DNA of 64,000 nt. Origin: Ancylostoma caninum. Its lineage: Eukaryota; Nematoda; Chromadorea; Rhabditida; Ancylostomatidae. The stretch is taken from positions 496,001 through 560,000 of the forward strand of contig JBAJFG010000039.1 of assembly GCA_037903475.1 (NCBI GenBank). Reading direction: 5' to 3'. The translations under genes and the position numbers were made by a program. The notes beneath the pieces are model-generated. The model was not told the DNA's origin, did no database searches, and worked only from the letters and a program-made list of their open reading frames with translations. Of the stretch, positions 12,108-24,596 are shown piece by piece. Every line of letters starts with the position of its first letter. The first letter of the stretch is position 1.

Positions 12108-12650
12108 TACTTTGGTGATAGAACAACAGGTTCTGCACAATTCGACCACACATGGTCGATTTTTGAAAGTGATGATAATTACGGACGCCTACGGGGTTGT
12201 CGGCCGCGTCAAACATGGGTGCGCGATTCTAATTTTTCCCCAGTAAAACCCTCAAAAGCGCCCGAATTCGAAAAAATGCCATGAAGGACCTCGCAGATGG
12301 CTCATCCGCATTTTTTCACGCCTGCGCGGTGTTTCGACCGTGCAAAATTTAGCGTGTGCTGCCACGCGTCTTGCGTACATGCAAATAATGCCCTGTCGGC
12401 ATGACAGAAAGCCCAACACAGCCGGAAAAATGCCTACAATACGCCCATTAGCAAAGAAATGGGTAGGAAAGCTTGGCAAACTCAAAAATGCTTTCAAAAA
12501 ATGTCCAAATTTAAAATATTGCCCAGAGAGACAAGCTTTGCTTGAAAGTGACTAGGATTGCCGCTTCGGAGTAAGGACTTGAGGATCTTGTAGGGACTCC
12601 GACGGGAGAAAAAAGTTTTTTTTTTTCATGACACCGACTATTTATTACTG

Positions 12651-13706
12651 ACTAGCTGCCGTACCCGGCTTCGCTCGGGTGTCTTACTAGCATGGCTTCA
12701 TCATACTGCTGAGGCCAATTACGATCACCGATAAATTCATTGAAACATTAAAATCTCCATAACTTTGGTGATCAGCATGATAGCGAAGCCCTAGTGAGCC
12801 TTCCCCATCGACTTGTGGGCGAAAAGTTGGCAAAGCTATTTCGGTAGTATGGAATCGATGTATTCGTGTAAAGTGGTTGTGATATTCATATTCAGCGTAT
12901 TGAGAAACACCCGTCCCCGATCGAAAATGGAAAAAAATCGATAAAATCGATAAATCAAAATTTCGTGCAAAATGGTTGTCATATTCGTATTCAGCGTATC
13001 GAGGAACCCCAGGGGATACGTCTTCACCGCCCCTTTCGGTGGAAGAGCCAAAAACCAATAAAATCGATAAATCAATATTTCGTGCAAAATGGTTGTCATA
13101 TTCGTATTCAGCGTATCGAGGAACCCCAGGGGATACGTCTTCACCGCCCCTTTCGGTGGAAGAGCCAAAAACCAATAAAATCGATAAATCAATATTTCGT
13201 GCAAAATGGTTGTCATATTCGTATTCAGCCTATCGAGGAACCCCAGGGGATACGTCTTCACCGCCCCTTTCGGTGGAAGAGCCAAAAACCAATAAAATCG
13301 ATAAATCGATATTTCATGCGAAATGGTTGTCATATTCGTATTCAGCGTATTGAGAAACCGCAGAAGACATGTCTTTGTCCGTCTCCGAGCGAAATGGGAA
13401 AAATCGATAAAATCAATAAATCGATATTTCGTGCGAAGTGGTTGTCATATTCGTATTCAGCGTATTGAGGAACCCCAGAAGACATGTCCTCACCGACCCC
13501 TGGCCAAAAATAACGAAAAATCAATAAAATCGATATAATCGATCAATCAATCGATAATCCCAGGTGCAAAGTAGCCTATAACCTCCGCCGGCCCGCGAAG
13601 GACGTGCATGCAAAATTTGGTCCGGATCGGTTCACGCTCCGCGATTTCTATTCATTACATACATACACACACACATACATACAAACTTTGACTTTTATAT
13701 ATACAG
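12651..13706 (+). repeat. Composite repeat, copy 1 (direct)
   Basis: Starts ACTAGCTGCCGTACCCGGCT and continues TCGCTCGGGTGT; ends with an (AC/AT)-rich microsatellite and TTTATATATACAGACT directly before copy 2. The interior is a minisatellite. The tail (TTTGGTCCGGATCGGTT then GCGATTTCTAT) is shared by all three copies. It is an unclassified, probably non-autonomous mobile element. Confidence 0.75.
12964..13545 (+). repeat. 117-bp minisatellite inside composite copy 1
   Basis: Units begin at 12964, 13081, 13198 and 13315 (exact 117-bp period) and 13430 (115 bp). The first three are almost identical. Each holds ATCGATAAATC-type ATCGAT words and GGTTGTCATATTCGTATTCA. Because 117 is a multiple of three, several frames on both strands stay open as 39-residue repeats; I regard these as non-coding artefacts of the period. 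Related, more diverged units fill copies 2 and 3. Confidence 0.9.
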
Positions 13707-14646
13707 ACTAGACGGCATACCCGGCTTCGCTCGGGTGTTTTACAACCCCGGCCCTCTCACACTGAAGAGGACAATTGATATTGCTGATAAAATCATTGCA
13801 AGTGCCCGTAATTTTGGTAGTGTGCACATTAGCCATGCCCAAGTAACCCCGTAAGCGAAAATGAAGTTATTTCGATGGGAAATTCGTGGAAAACAGTTGC
13901 CATATTCGTACTTAGGTGTTTAGCGTGTTCGATTGATCCAGTAAGCACATTTTGCCCCTTTTCAGAAGCAGGAAAAGAACAGAAGACATTATTGAATCGA
14001 TATATTCATGCAAAACAATTGTCGTATTTGTGTTCGGCATACTGAAAAATCCATGTAGACACGTCTCCACCGACCCATGGGCGAAAACAGCAAAAAGTCA
14101 ATAAAACCGATAAATCAATAATTCGTGGAGAATGGTTGTCATATTCGTGTTCAGCGTATTGACGAACCCCAGTAGACATGTGTCTACCGCCCCATGGGCA
14201 AGAATAGCAAAAAATCAATAAGGTCGATAAATCGATATTTTTGTGCAAAACGGTTATCATATTCGTGTTCAGGGCATCAAGAAACCCAATAGGCATATCC
14301 TCATCGACCCCTGGAGAAAATCTGTGGAAAATCAATAAAATCGATAAATCGATATTTTCGTGCAGAACGGTTATCATATTCGTGTTCAGCATATTGAGAT
14401 ATCCCAGTGTACTTGTCCCCACCGACCCTTGAGCAAAAATAGCGTAAAATCAATAAAATCGATATAATCGATAAATCAATCGATATTTCCTAGAGGGAAG
14501 TAGCCTAAAACCTCCGCCGGCCTTTGAAGGGTATGTGTGCAAAGTTTGGTCCCGATCGGTTAACCCTCCGCAATTTCTATAAGGAACATACATACACACA
14601 CACACACATACACACGCACAGACATTCTACTTTATATATACAGATT
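13707..14646 (+). repeat. Composite repeat, copy 2 (direct; left arm of the palindrome)
   Basis: Begins ACTAGACGGCATACCCGGCT and abuts copy 1. It includes about four diverged minisatellite units and ends with (AC)n and TTTATATATACAGATT. Read inverted, its 5' part corresponds to 16080-16608 and its 3' end to 14972-15120, so with copy 3 it forms a large inverted repeat. Confidence 0.75.
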
Positions 14647-14971
14647 ACCAAGATGACACCTCGCTAAAAATTTTATAGCAACAAGCGGGAGGACTTGCAG
14701 GTACTGCCGCCAGGACACACTTTGAATAAAACGGTAGATGTTTCGATTTCTCAGTACTACATTGATGGTTTCCACGAATGTATGAACAAAATAGAATATC
14801 TTCGCCTTAACAGTTTATTCATAATGTATAAAGCAACGTTTTGACAACAAATACGGAGGGGTGCCATTTGTTCACCATTTCTGCTCTTGAGGTTTCTGTC
14901 AAGGTTTCTGAAGAAGTCACAATAAATCTGTAAATGGCTCCAGTCAGAGCCTAAATTAGTAACTCTTCCAC
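14647..14971 (+). mobile_element. Palindrome spacer with possible mariner transposase remnant
   Basis: Unique sequence between the two inverted arms. Frame 14701-14841 reads VLPPGHTLNKTVDVSISQYY and continues IDGFHECMNKIEYLR, which resembles the LPPG-x-T-x-N ... YY-x-x ... L segment near the C-terminus of mariner transposases. There is no intact transposase. It may be the remnant of the unit that joined the arms. Confidence 0.4.
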
Positions 14972-16608
14972 AATCTGTATATATAAAGTAGAATGTCTGT
15001 GCGTGTGTGTGTGTATGTATGTATGTATGTATGTTCCTTATAGAAATCGCGGAGGGTTAACCGATCGGGACCAAACTTTGCACACATACCCACCAAAGGC
15101 CGGCAGAGGTTTTAGGCTACTTTCCTTTAGGAAATATTGATTGATTTATCGATTATATCAATTTTATTGATTTTTCGCTATTTTTGCTCAGGGATCAGTG
15201 GGGCCACGTGCACTGGGGTATCTCAATACGCTGAACACGATTATGGCAACCGCTTTGCACGAAAATATCGAATTATCGATTTTATTGATTTTTCGCTATT
15301 TTTGGTCAGGGGTTAGTGAGGACACGTGCACTGGGGTATCTCAATACGCTGAACACGATTATGGCAACCGCTTTGCACGAAACTATCGATTTATCGATTT
15401 TATTGATTTTTCGCTTTTTTGCTCAGGGGTTGGTGGGAACACGTACACTGGGGTGTCTCAGTACGCTGAACACGAACATGGCAACCGCTTTGCACGAAAA
15501 TATCGATTTTATTGATTTTTCGCTATTTTTCCCCAGGGGTCGGTGAGGATATGCCTACTGAGGTTTCTTAATGCGCTGAACACGAATATAGCAACCGCTT
15601 CGCACGAAAATATCGATTTATCGATTTTATTGATTTTTCGCTTTTTTGCTCAGGGGTTGGTGGGAACACGTACACTGGGATGTCTCAGTACGCTGAACAC
15701 GAACATGGCAACCGCTTTGCACGAAAGTATCGATTTATCGATTTTATTGATTTTTCGCCATTCTTGCCCATGGGGCGACAGACAGATGTCTACTGGAGTT
15801 CGTCAATACGCTGAACACGAATACAACAAACATTCCGCACGAATTACCGACTTATCGATTTCAACGATTTTTTCCATTTTCGTTTGGGGACAGTCAAGAA
15901 CATGTGTACTGTGGTTTTCCAGTACGCTGAACACAAATTGATGATAACGGTTCTGCACAAAATATCGATCTATCGGTTTTATTGATTTTTCGCTGTTTTC
16001 GCCCATGGATCGGTTGAGACGTGTCTACTGAGATTTTTCAATACGTTGAACACAAATACGGAAATTGCTTTGCACGAATATATCGGTTCACTAATGTCTT
16101 CTCTTCTTTTCCTGCTTCTGAAAATTGGCAAAATGTGCTTACTAGATCAATCGAACACGTTAAACATCTAAGCACGATTATGGCAACTGTTTTCCACGAA
16201 TTTGTCATCGAAATAACTTTACTGACACGACGTTTCGCTTACGGGATTACTTGAGGGGAAGGGTTACAGGGCTTTCACTCCGGAGTAAACATCGCGTTGG
16301 AGACGCGCGCGCTGATCCATTCCACAGATCAAATTCTCAGTTGAAAGGGTACGTCCGAGCCGCTAAAAACCATTCCCACGTAGCCTTTCGATTGAGATTT
16401 TGATCTATGGAATGGATCAGCTCGCGCGCGTGTCTCCAACGCGATGTTTACTCGGAGGTGAACGCCCTGTACCTGAGCATCGCTAATGTGCTCACCACCA
16501 GAATTATGGGTATTTCCAATGATTTTATCAGCAATGGCAATTGTTCTCATCAATGTGGGAAAGCCGAGGTTGTAAAACACCCGAGCGAAGCCGGGTATGC
16601 CGTCTAGT
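14972..16608 (-). repeat. Composite repeat, copy 3 (inverted; right arm)
   Basis: Reads leftward from ACTAGACGGCATACCCGGCT (complement of 16589-16608) to the TATATACAGATT end at 14972. It contains more minisatellite units than copy 2 and has an insertion at 16267-16469. Its outer end lies 37 bases from the stop codon of paralogue B. Confidence 0.75.
16267..16469. mobile_element. 203-bp MITE with TA target duplication, inserted in composite copy 3
   Basis: Long inverted arms start CAGGGC and share GTAAACATCGCGTTGGAGAC and GATCCATTCCA (right arm on the opposite strand). TA flanks both ends (16265-16266, 16470-16471). The corresponding region of copy 2 lacks it, so it is younger than the duplication of the composite repeat. 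Confidence 0.75.
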
Positions 16609-16645
16609 TACAATTAAAAATCCGCTTCATCAGTTCTCAGAAACA

Positions 16646-18296
16646 CTATAGGCTTGAGATTTCTTCCTTGTTCATTATCGATTTTCGAGTCTGGCAAAGT
16701 ACCAGAGCGATAAGCACACGATTTTCTCGCCATGGATAAAAAGATAATCACTACAACTTACCATGAACACGCATACAAGTTTGTATTTGATCTCATCTGT
16801 AGCATAGCTGCAGCCGTATTTCCCCATCACACCAAGCTGAAAACGCTGTGTGAGGAAAGTAATCCACATTGAAAGAAAAAAAGAAAAAAGCCTCTTAAGA
16901 AGCTGTTCACCTTCCCAATCGTGGGGTAGAACGATTTGACGGCTTGCTCGATAAACTGTTTGGGTTTGTATCCTGCCCGCTTAGTGCTGAAGAATGTGGA
17001 ATTAGCGACACTGATTTTGTATAGTTGACAGGTGCTTCTTCATATTACTTAGTGCTCATATCCATCTTCCCATCATAGAATTTTTTCTTAGATTTTCACA
17101 ATTTCACAGAATCTCCAGGGGCTTCAGGCCACACTGGCTCATGTGAATTTGGGTTAAACTACCTAAAAATCAGTTTCCGAGCACTAATTTCTGGAGAGCT
17201 TGTGGGCGGTACGGCGCGTGAAGACGGCGTTTCTGAATAACACATTGCCGGTAGCACACCTCCTGATGAAGTTCGTACTTCTCGTGAAAGTTCCTCATCA
17301 TCCACTCCCCTGACAGGATAAAAGGTGTTCATCATGTGCTGAAGAGTGTATGTCGAGAGAATCGCGTCCTCTCCACTTGGCTCCGCCCACAAACTCCCCA
17401 TAAGCGAGGACTAGAAGACGGGTTTTTCTACAGTTTTGCATGGAATCACGTCTACGATTGTAATCAGCAGCTCATAGAGAATCTTTTCATGTGAAAATCA
17501 TGGAAAGGACTCTGAGGTAGGGCGGAGCCTTCGAGGATAACGAAAGCAACAGTTATCTCATCGCACTGCAATATTACTCATTAATTTCTAGAAATTCTCC
17601 ACCCATAAGCATAATACATGAAGCTTGATTCTCACAGATCTCCGCACCGCTGCTTCTTTTGGTTTTCACAAGGAAAAAAAAAACAAAGGTGACCGTTTGG
17701 TGGGCGTGTTTACCTTTCCTCAACTCCTGTTGACCTTCTTGAAATCCCCATTCGATCCCCAAAAAAGGGCAGGCCAACTAAGCCCAGTGAATAAAATATG
17801 ATGTTGAAAGGTTACTCTTCGAATTTCTCAGTAAAGAATTGTCCAGCACTGGTGCAAGCGTTGGCGGGTCCTCTCCTCTTCATTTCCAGAACAGCTAATC
17901 CTTCGAGGACGCAGTCGTATATCTGAACATGAGTTTACAGTAGACTTTTGTAACCTGCAACAAAAGATGAGGAAATTATCCACTGACTATCGTAGTACTG
18001 ATGAGGTGTCCGCGAAGTGGTTCAGCAGTTGAGACTTGCCCTATGACGATCTTTTTAATGTTATCACGCATTTTGTAGCGACCCAACTCCTTGCAGAAGG
18101 GGAACATTTGCATAGCGTCTATGCTCATTGGGTAGAATCCCAGGAGAATAGCAAGCTGAAAAGGTGATAATTTAGCCTCAAGGGGTAGAAATTGTCAGAG
18201 ATCCTGGGTTCGTGGAACATCAGGACATGGACATCGTAGGAGGTCTAAGATAAGGAAGGCACTCACCAGGGCAGCTGCGAAGAAACTTGGAAACAT
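16646..18296 (-). CDS. Small secreted cysteine-containing protein, paralogue B
   Basis: Six exons read leftward: 18267-18296, 17988-18155, 17816-17922, 16911-16986, 16762-16836 and 16646-16690 (TAG). Phases agree throughout, giving 166 residues. Signal peptide: MFPSFFAAAL followed by LAILLGFYPM. Cysteines occur in PFCKEL, YDC, NACTS, YGCSY and LVCVF, the same five positions as in paralogue A. Exons 1-4 have exactly the lengths of A (30, 168, 107, 76); exon 5 is one codon shorter and the last exon much shorter. The third intron (16987-17815) carries repeat-like sequence around 17160-17400. Same promoter as A. Likely exported; no enzymatic motif seen and the family is unassigned (SCVP or ASPR would be worth testing). 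Confidence 0.82.
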
Positions 18297-18411
18297 TTCT
18301 GATAAGAGGATGATGACAAGCACACAAATGCCACTCCTTTTATAGGTTTTAGCACTCCATGTTGTGCTTTATTCCTAAACCCGGAACTCTAGCAAACTAT
18401 CCAACATAGAA
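18297..18411 (-). promoter_or_regulatory. Core promoter of paralogue B with TATA box
   Basis: TATAAAA (complement of 18338-18344) lies 42-48 bases upstream of the ATG, the same spacing as in paralogue A. The region aligns without gaps to 5480-5594. Confidence 0.7.
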
Positions 18412-21400
18412 TAACACAGAAAGGGCACAGCTCGAAAATCGCTGATGGATTTTGCAGCGGAAAATGAGAAACGACGGAAAGGAAATGAATCCTGCACCGT
18501 ACTATAACGCCCTTCCTGTTAAGAGAATAATTCTGGAGCAGTCAGCAGGGGGTAAACCTCCATACTGCTTACTCTGAGGAAAAGAATTCGACTCACTTTT
18601 CCCAGGAGATGAGAGAACGCTCATGCGTGGTTGACGCCGCGCTTACAGTACAAACTGGTACTGTAACGCCCTTTCTGTTAAGCGTGTTACCCACGTGTAG
18701 GTGCATTCAGAAATATTAATAATTTCTGCTCGTTTACAATCCAAACACAGCAGCCTGGTGTGTACGAGTCTATGGATGTGTAGCAGTGCAGAATGGAATA
18801 GTAAATACTAAATCCGTTAACAAAAGCCGCCACGAACTGTTTGAACTTTGCTGATCAGAGTTCACTGCACTTCCTCCTACATCAAAACACGGGATTTAGA
18901 AATACAGTACCCATGTAATCCTGCTGTCCGGTTCAGTTTCCGCAAGGACTCTTGAGAAACGCTGGTGCACAGGTGAAGTTTTTTCGATGTGGTCTAGAGT
19001 GAGTGAGTTCAAGCTATTCTGCTTAATCATCATGATATTTAGTTAGAATAATTTTCTAAATATGAGAGGGTACTATGCTTCTACTGAAAACTCCACTTTA
19101 AAACCTTCCCGGCAAGATGTTTGCCTTACATGAAACCTACCTAATAAAGTATCTGCCTTATATCGCCATATAGAGAGATGTGTCACCTAGGCCGGTAGTA
19201 AACTCCGTTTGAGTTCGTGACATCGCGCCTCGTTGACTTCCACACTATTTCCCCAACATTTGCTGTCTTCGCTTCATGACCAAGAGGTCACGAACATGGT
19301 TACCAACTACTGTTGCGATATAGTCACTGAACTTAGTTGCCAACTATGTCACGACATCAGCGAGGCGGCCCTCTTTATCAAGGAAGGTTCATGAACATCT
19401 CGCGACAAATGTGAGCGACACTGTCACCACATGTTGGCAGCTAAGAGTTCACGAAATCGGGGGGGGGGGGGGATTTACTACCAGCCATAATGGCGCAGGT
19501 CTACTATGATTATTCCTTGCTTTCTCAAGGTAAGTTTAAAGGTTTTACACTTTTGCATTCGTCTCTAGGAGCTCATCTTATTGTATGTTTTGCAAAAAAA
19601 CCACAATGCGGTAATGCAATGCTTTTGATCCTCAAAAAGAATAAAAATCATGCAAAACTCTCAGGAAAAGTGGATGAAATTCCAGATCAGCAACCATATT
19701 TTAAGAAAAGGCATGTGGGAAAAAAGCATTTAAAACTACTTCTCCTCGAAAAAAGAAACAGCGTATACATTGTACATTTGCATATCTGATATGAGTTCTT
19801 CCTCATGTTTGGGCAATAATTAAGGTTGAAAATCTATTGTTATACAAATGTGTAGAATATCGGAATACTAGGAAGGCATGTGCTAAACTCTTTGTGTTCT
19901 TTTGAATAGCTCCATGATTGTTTCCCACGCCTTGTTACACTGGAAAAGATAGAAGATATACGAGGTAATTTTTTGATTTTGCGAGAAAAAATCCAAGATA
20001 TCTCTTGAACTTGCTCAGGTCCATTCATTTTTGCTAAAGTTTCTCTGTCCTTTTTCTTTTCATTACGCTTTTATTCAACTTGCTTATTTTGATTACACGA
20101 ACCAATAATAAATAAAAGTAAATAAATAAACAAACAGCTCTACTGGCGCTGTTACATGTACATAGTAACGACCAACAAGGTATCATCGCAGGCGTTCGGA
20201 AATAGTATTATATCTTCCGCTGCGCCCCTGGAATTTGTCAGCTGAGAGGAACAACGATGGCTTCATTAGCCAATAGGTGGTCGGCATTGCTTGGCTACTA
20301 GAAACGCAACTTATGGAACTTGTGATGAATTTCGAATGGAGTTTTAGACCGCAATATGTATGTGTAACCAAAAGATTCCAAATGTATGCTGAACTTGCCA
20401 GTAAAGTCTTGGGAAAAATGGCAATTTCGCTACTCCGTAGACTCAGATGGAATAATAACATTACTTAAAATACCGATTTCAACATCAAACTGTTGATAGT
20501 AAATATTTAAAAACTAGTACTATAAACAAACAATGAAAAATAAGCTTGTACTATGTTTTCGTCTGTTTTATAAAGTAATTTTGAAAATATGGTGAACTAT
20601 TCTCGGGAGAAGGGCGCACCCTTGCGTCCACCACTGATACGGAGTAAGGTAAAACTACTTTATATTGACTGATTTAATTATTGCACCCTCACGGGTGTTC
20701 CATCTAATATCGTATAAGTATGCAGACAAGAAAAACTAACAAAAGACCGTAATTCTATGTCAGAACTCCAATACTTAAAATTTTAACTAGCATCATGTTA
20801 CTTGGCCCAAGTGGACTGTACCCTCAGTTTTGAACTCAATTCCAAGGTGGTAATGAGAAGGTTGACTAGTGAGTCAAAAGTCAGACTGTTACTAGGCCGA
20901 AGTTTACTAAACTCTTGCTGCTCCACGTGCATAGGGCATGTGGCTGGATGAAGGCATCAAACCTTTGAGATAATCACGCCCTAAGATAAGGAAGATCCAT
21001 CCTGGGTGGGCATTTGATCTAGTACAAACTTCAGGCGTAACCTTAGGTGGATGCTCGCCGGCTCCTTGCCCTATCCACATCTCATAACCCGCCGCAGTGT
21101 AGCTTTATTTTCACAGAGGTATTACGGAAGTAAATATAGACGACGCAGTAGCATTCCAGAGAATAAATGCCCAACCTTGTGGTTCTGGTTAAGATTTATA
21201 AAGACTAGTCCGAGAGGTTTATACGAAGGTGGTCATATAGCCAAGTAACAATGATACAACAGTAGCTGAGAACAAAAAAAAAGAAGTAGCTAGTGGTCCG
21301 GAAGTTACAAAAAGAGCAACATAAAAAAAAGAAAAAGACACTGGCTATTATTAACCCAAATCATCGCAATCCAATATATTAAGTAAATCCACTTCCCGTA

Positions 21401-24400
21401 GAAGTTTTTGGAGTGATGCCGAGTCCACATCACTTCTGTGGGGAAGGGGGGGGGGGAAATCACGTTGATGGAAGCAAACGAACTGTGAGAGGGCAACTTG
21501 ACCAGTTCGCGAGTGATGTAAAGTCTAGCGCGGAAACGCTTTCTTGTCAGTTGTCAAGCTCAAATAGAAATCATTTCGTGCGCTACAGATGTCGGAAGTT
21601 CCAGAGAATGACACTTATGAGAACAGCTGCAGGAATCCATGGAATTCAATGCTGTCTTTTTTTTTTCGCAGAGCAGATGACTCGAAAGATATCGATTCCT
21701 ACATCACACCCACATATAAAGATAGGCTGACCATGATTCGCTAATGTCGTAAAATTTACAATCTCTACTACTTCATATTAACCGAGCTAACATTAAGAAA
21801 AAGTAGAGACAACTGTTAGCGTTTCTAAATGCAACCCCCCCCCCCTCCCTCCAAAGCCAAACCAGCTGAACATGCTAGCATATGCTGAGTGTTTCAAAAA
21901 GCGAACGTTGTATTTGCAACGAACTTTCTTGTCGAACAACGACGACAACACGACTTGATTAGCAGGAATTTCTGTATAAAACTCCTGGTGGGACTTCAAT
22001 TAGCATCATTGCCCCGGATCCTAAAGAACATGCCGGTGCACTTTGTGGAATGAAGTAAGGTGACTGAGAATGGGAAAGTTAGGCCTGTTCAATTAGGAAC
22101 GGCCTAATTGCTCGCCAGTTGGAAAATAAAGATTGGCCTAAGTTTGTGTGCTCGTAGATAGATTCTGTAGAAGATCGGATTAGTATTTTCAACATGCTGC
22201 TCATTTCAGAGGAGTGCGATTTGCGCTAGTCACGACTATAGTAACAAGGAAAAAACTATTAGACATGTCCGTGGCATTTCGAAATGAGACATTCTTCACC
22301 ATATCGAGTCGAACACACCGATCTCAACTCAGTTCTCCGTTTCTGCAAACGCTATTGCGGAAAGAGATGTGGTTGTTTGTTGCAGTTTGTCAGTTTGCCT
22401 GTCTGTTTCTGACTTCTCTTCGTGAACACAAAGACTCGCTGTCTGGGAGACTTCGGTTGCCAATGAAACACCACCACATTACGGAAGGCGCCTAATTTCT
22501 CGCTCATGAGACCCCATGAAAGGCGTTGGTTGATGTAGTAAACTGGCACAAACTTTCTATCTGATGTTCTTTTTTTCTTTCTGATGTCCCCCCCCTCAAC
22601 TACCTTCACTAGTGAAACGGAACGGGATCTCCGTTAGCCTGCAATAGGACTTGTCCCATCACCAGGTGCTTGTCGAAGATTTACATGCTCTTATACATAA
22701 GCGCATTGCAAACCAGCTCTGGTCAGATTGAGGGCGATCCAGCTTTGATTAGTCTAGGATAAGGGTTAGGATGGCTAGTTCAGTTTAAACGTAACTAGAA
22801 TAAGTTTGAATAGAGAGAGATTCGTCAACAGGGGAGTATTTAACGTGTGCGCATATACATATATGAAAAATTCTACAGGGTTAGGCGCATTTTACATTTA
22901 AAAAAAGGTGCCTATTAGCGTCTGTTCGTACAGCAGCCTATTTTTGTTACTCTTTTGATTATTGTTCAACAGATTGAAATTCGAGCGAGCTCAAATTAGT
23001 GTTCAATTTCTTATTTATTTACATTAACTGCAAATATGTACATGGGTGCACGATGCAGTGAAAGATTATGAGTGCATACGAAGAATTTACTAGAAAAAGT
23101 CAGAAAAGATCCCCCAAGCCTTGCAAATTGATCAAGTCTTAACTCATGTGGCTATACAGAGATGTTCATGAATTCAAGAACTGACAGCTCTATGTAGTAG
23201 AAAGAGCCACATCTGTCTCACAATCAGAAAGCGCTTTAACTGTGAGATCGATTTCTAGTGGGTTTCTGGTGAGCCTTATTGTCTAATTAATTTATAAAAA
23301 TAACCTCAATCTGTTCGATAAGAAGCAATAGGATAGGTACACTAAACGTAATTGTATGTAGCCATCTTCAGACGCTTCTTCACTGCATCTGGTGACGATA
23401 CCAAACCAGCTCCAAAGTTCCAGCGATTTGGACACACATAAGAAATGTAGGGGAGGTCATTCCATAATGGTTATCTAGACGATATGGACCTCATTTGGAA
23501 CTTGCCAGGAGACTGCCGCTGTGATGCCCTGATTGGACAGGAACGTTTTATCTGCAGGAAGGTGAAATCTATCTGGTTTGGAATTTACCCATAGAAGGTG
23601 CTACAGTAGGTATAGCATTTGTTCTCGGACCCTGAGAAGAAGAAAATGCAGAAAAAATTGGCGTTTGCTCCACCCGCACCCTGGTTTTCTGTTTTTTGAC
23701 TGTATTTATACTTCATCGCGAGACGACGACTACAACATTCTCGATGCAAAGACGTTGAAGCGCACCGTCACTCGATGTAACCTCATCTTTGGACCGCCTT
23801 TAGGGTTGATGCTGCAGAATATGGAATATCTAGAGGTTCTTTAAGGGAAAAGTATGAACAACACGCATCGCTCCGCTATGATAGCCGTCAACTACCACTA
23901 TGCGACCGCAGCGCACACATGGTTCACCAAGGACCAACTGGTTTTGAATGCATGTGCACAATTGTTGCGCCGCGACAGAGTATAAACACAACCTCGTATA
24001 TCTCACTGCGATACCCATTTGGCTATTGTGCCTAATAAAGGTTGAACTTCTACTATAGCTGCGTTACAAACATTCTCAATTCCCGAAGAGAGCATTCTAC
24101 ATAATTCTAAGGTGCTTTGAACATACTTTATTTAAAAATTATTTTGAATATATTTTAGCTCTCGTTCCGTGCACTATCCTGATACGAAAACTACTAAAAT
24201 ATTTTTTTGCTCTAAGTTTCCTCCTGCACTCATCAGGGTAGAGGAAACTCCAAGCAATTTCAGTAAAGTTCTCATATTCAATTTATTAAATAAACATGAA
24301 GTGCGAACCGGAAAAACTTACGTTCATTTTTCTTCAGTTGTTCGGTTATGAACATCTGCAAAATATCAAAATAACAAATTGTCAAAGGGGTATGGTCCCC

Positions 24401-24596
24401 GTGTTTAAGGTGTGTGTAAGTATGTGCATTAAGGTTTTTTGAATAGTACTATTAGTATAATTTGAAAATTTATGAGTTTTATTTAAATGTTTAAATATAT
24501 AAGCTAATTAAATATTTAAAATCTTAAATTTACCAAAAGTGATTAAGTAAGGTAAAGTTGCACACTAGCTTCCCACAGACGGATTTTGAAGTATTA
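18412..24596. other. Gene-poor region with repeats
   Basis: No exon chain is supported. Notable items are a duplicated TAACGCCCTTCCTGTTAAG-like word near 18500 and 18662, a MITE (19190-19487), and a C-run and G-run near 21430 and 21835. Short open frames on both strands near 20183-20461, 22214-22495 and 23578-23844 have no splice context or recognisable motif. Confidence 0.4.
19190..19487. mobile_element. About 298-bp MITE-like inverted-repeat element
   Basis: Ends GGCCGGTAGTAAA (left) and TTTACTACCAGCCA (right) are inverted copies with mismatches, flanked by TA on both sides. Inner arms share GAGTTCGTGA/GTTCACGAA. A 14-base G run (19459-19472) sits just inside the right end. Confidence 0.55.

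Noticed and set aside
12687..13538. Repeat protein encoded by long open frames on both strands
   Set aside because: The frames come from a 117-bp tandem repeat lacking stops in several frames; there is no signal, splice context or start common to the units.
17159..17401. 80-residue minus-strand frame in intron 3 of paralogue B
   Set aside because: It lies inside an intron supported by phase and paralogy, and the sequence looks repeat-derived.
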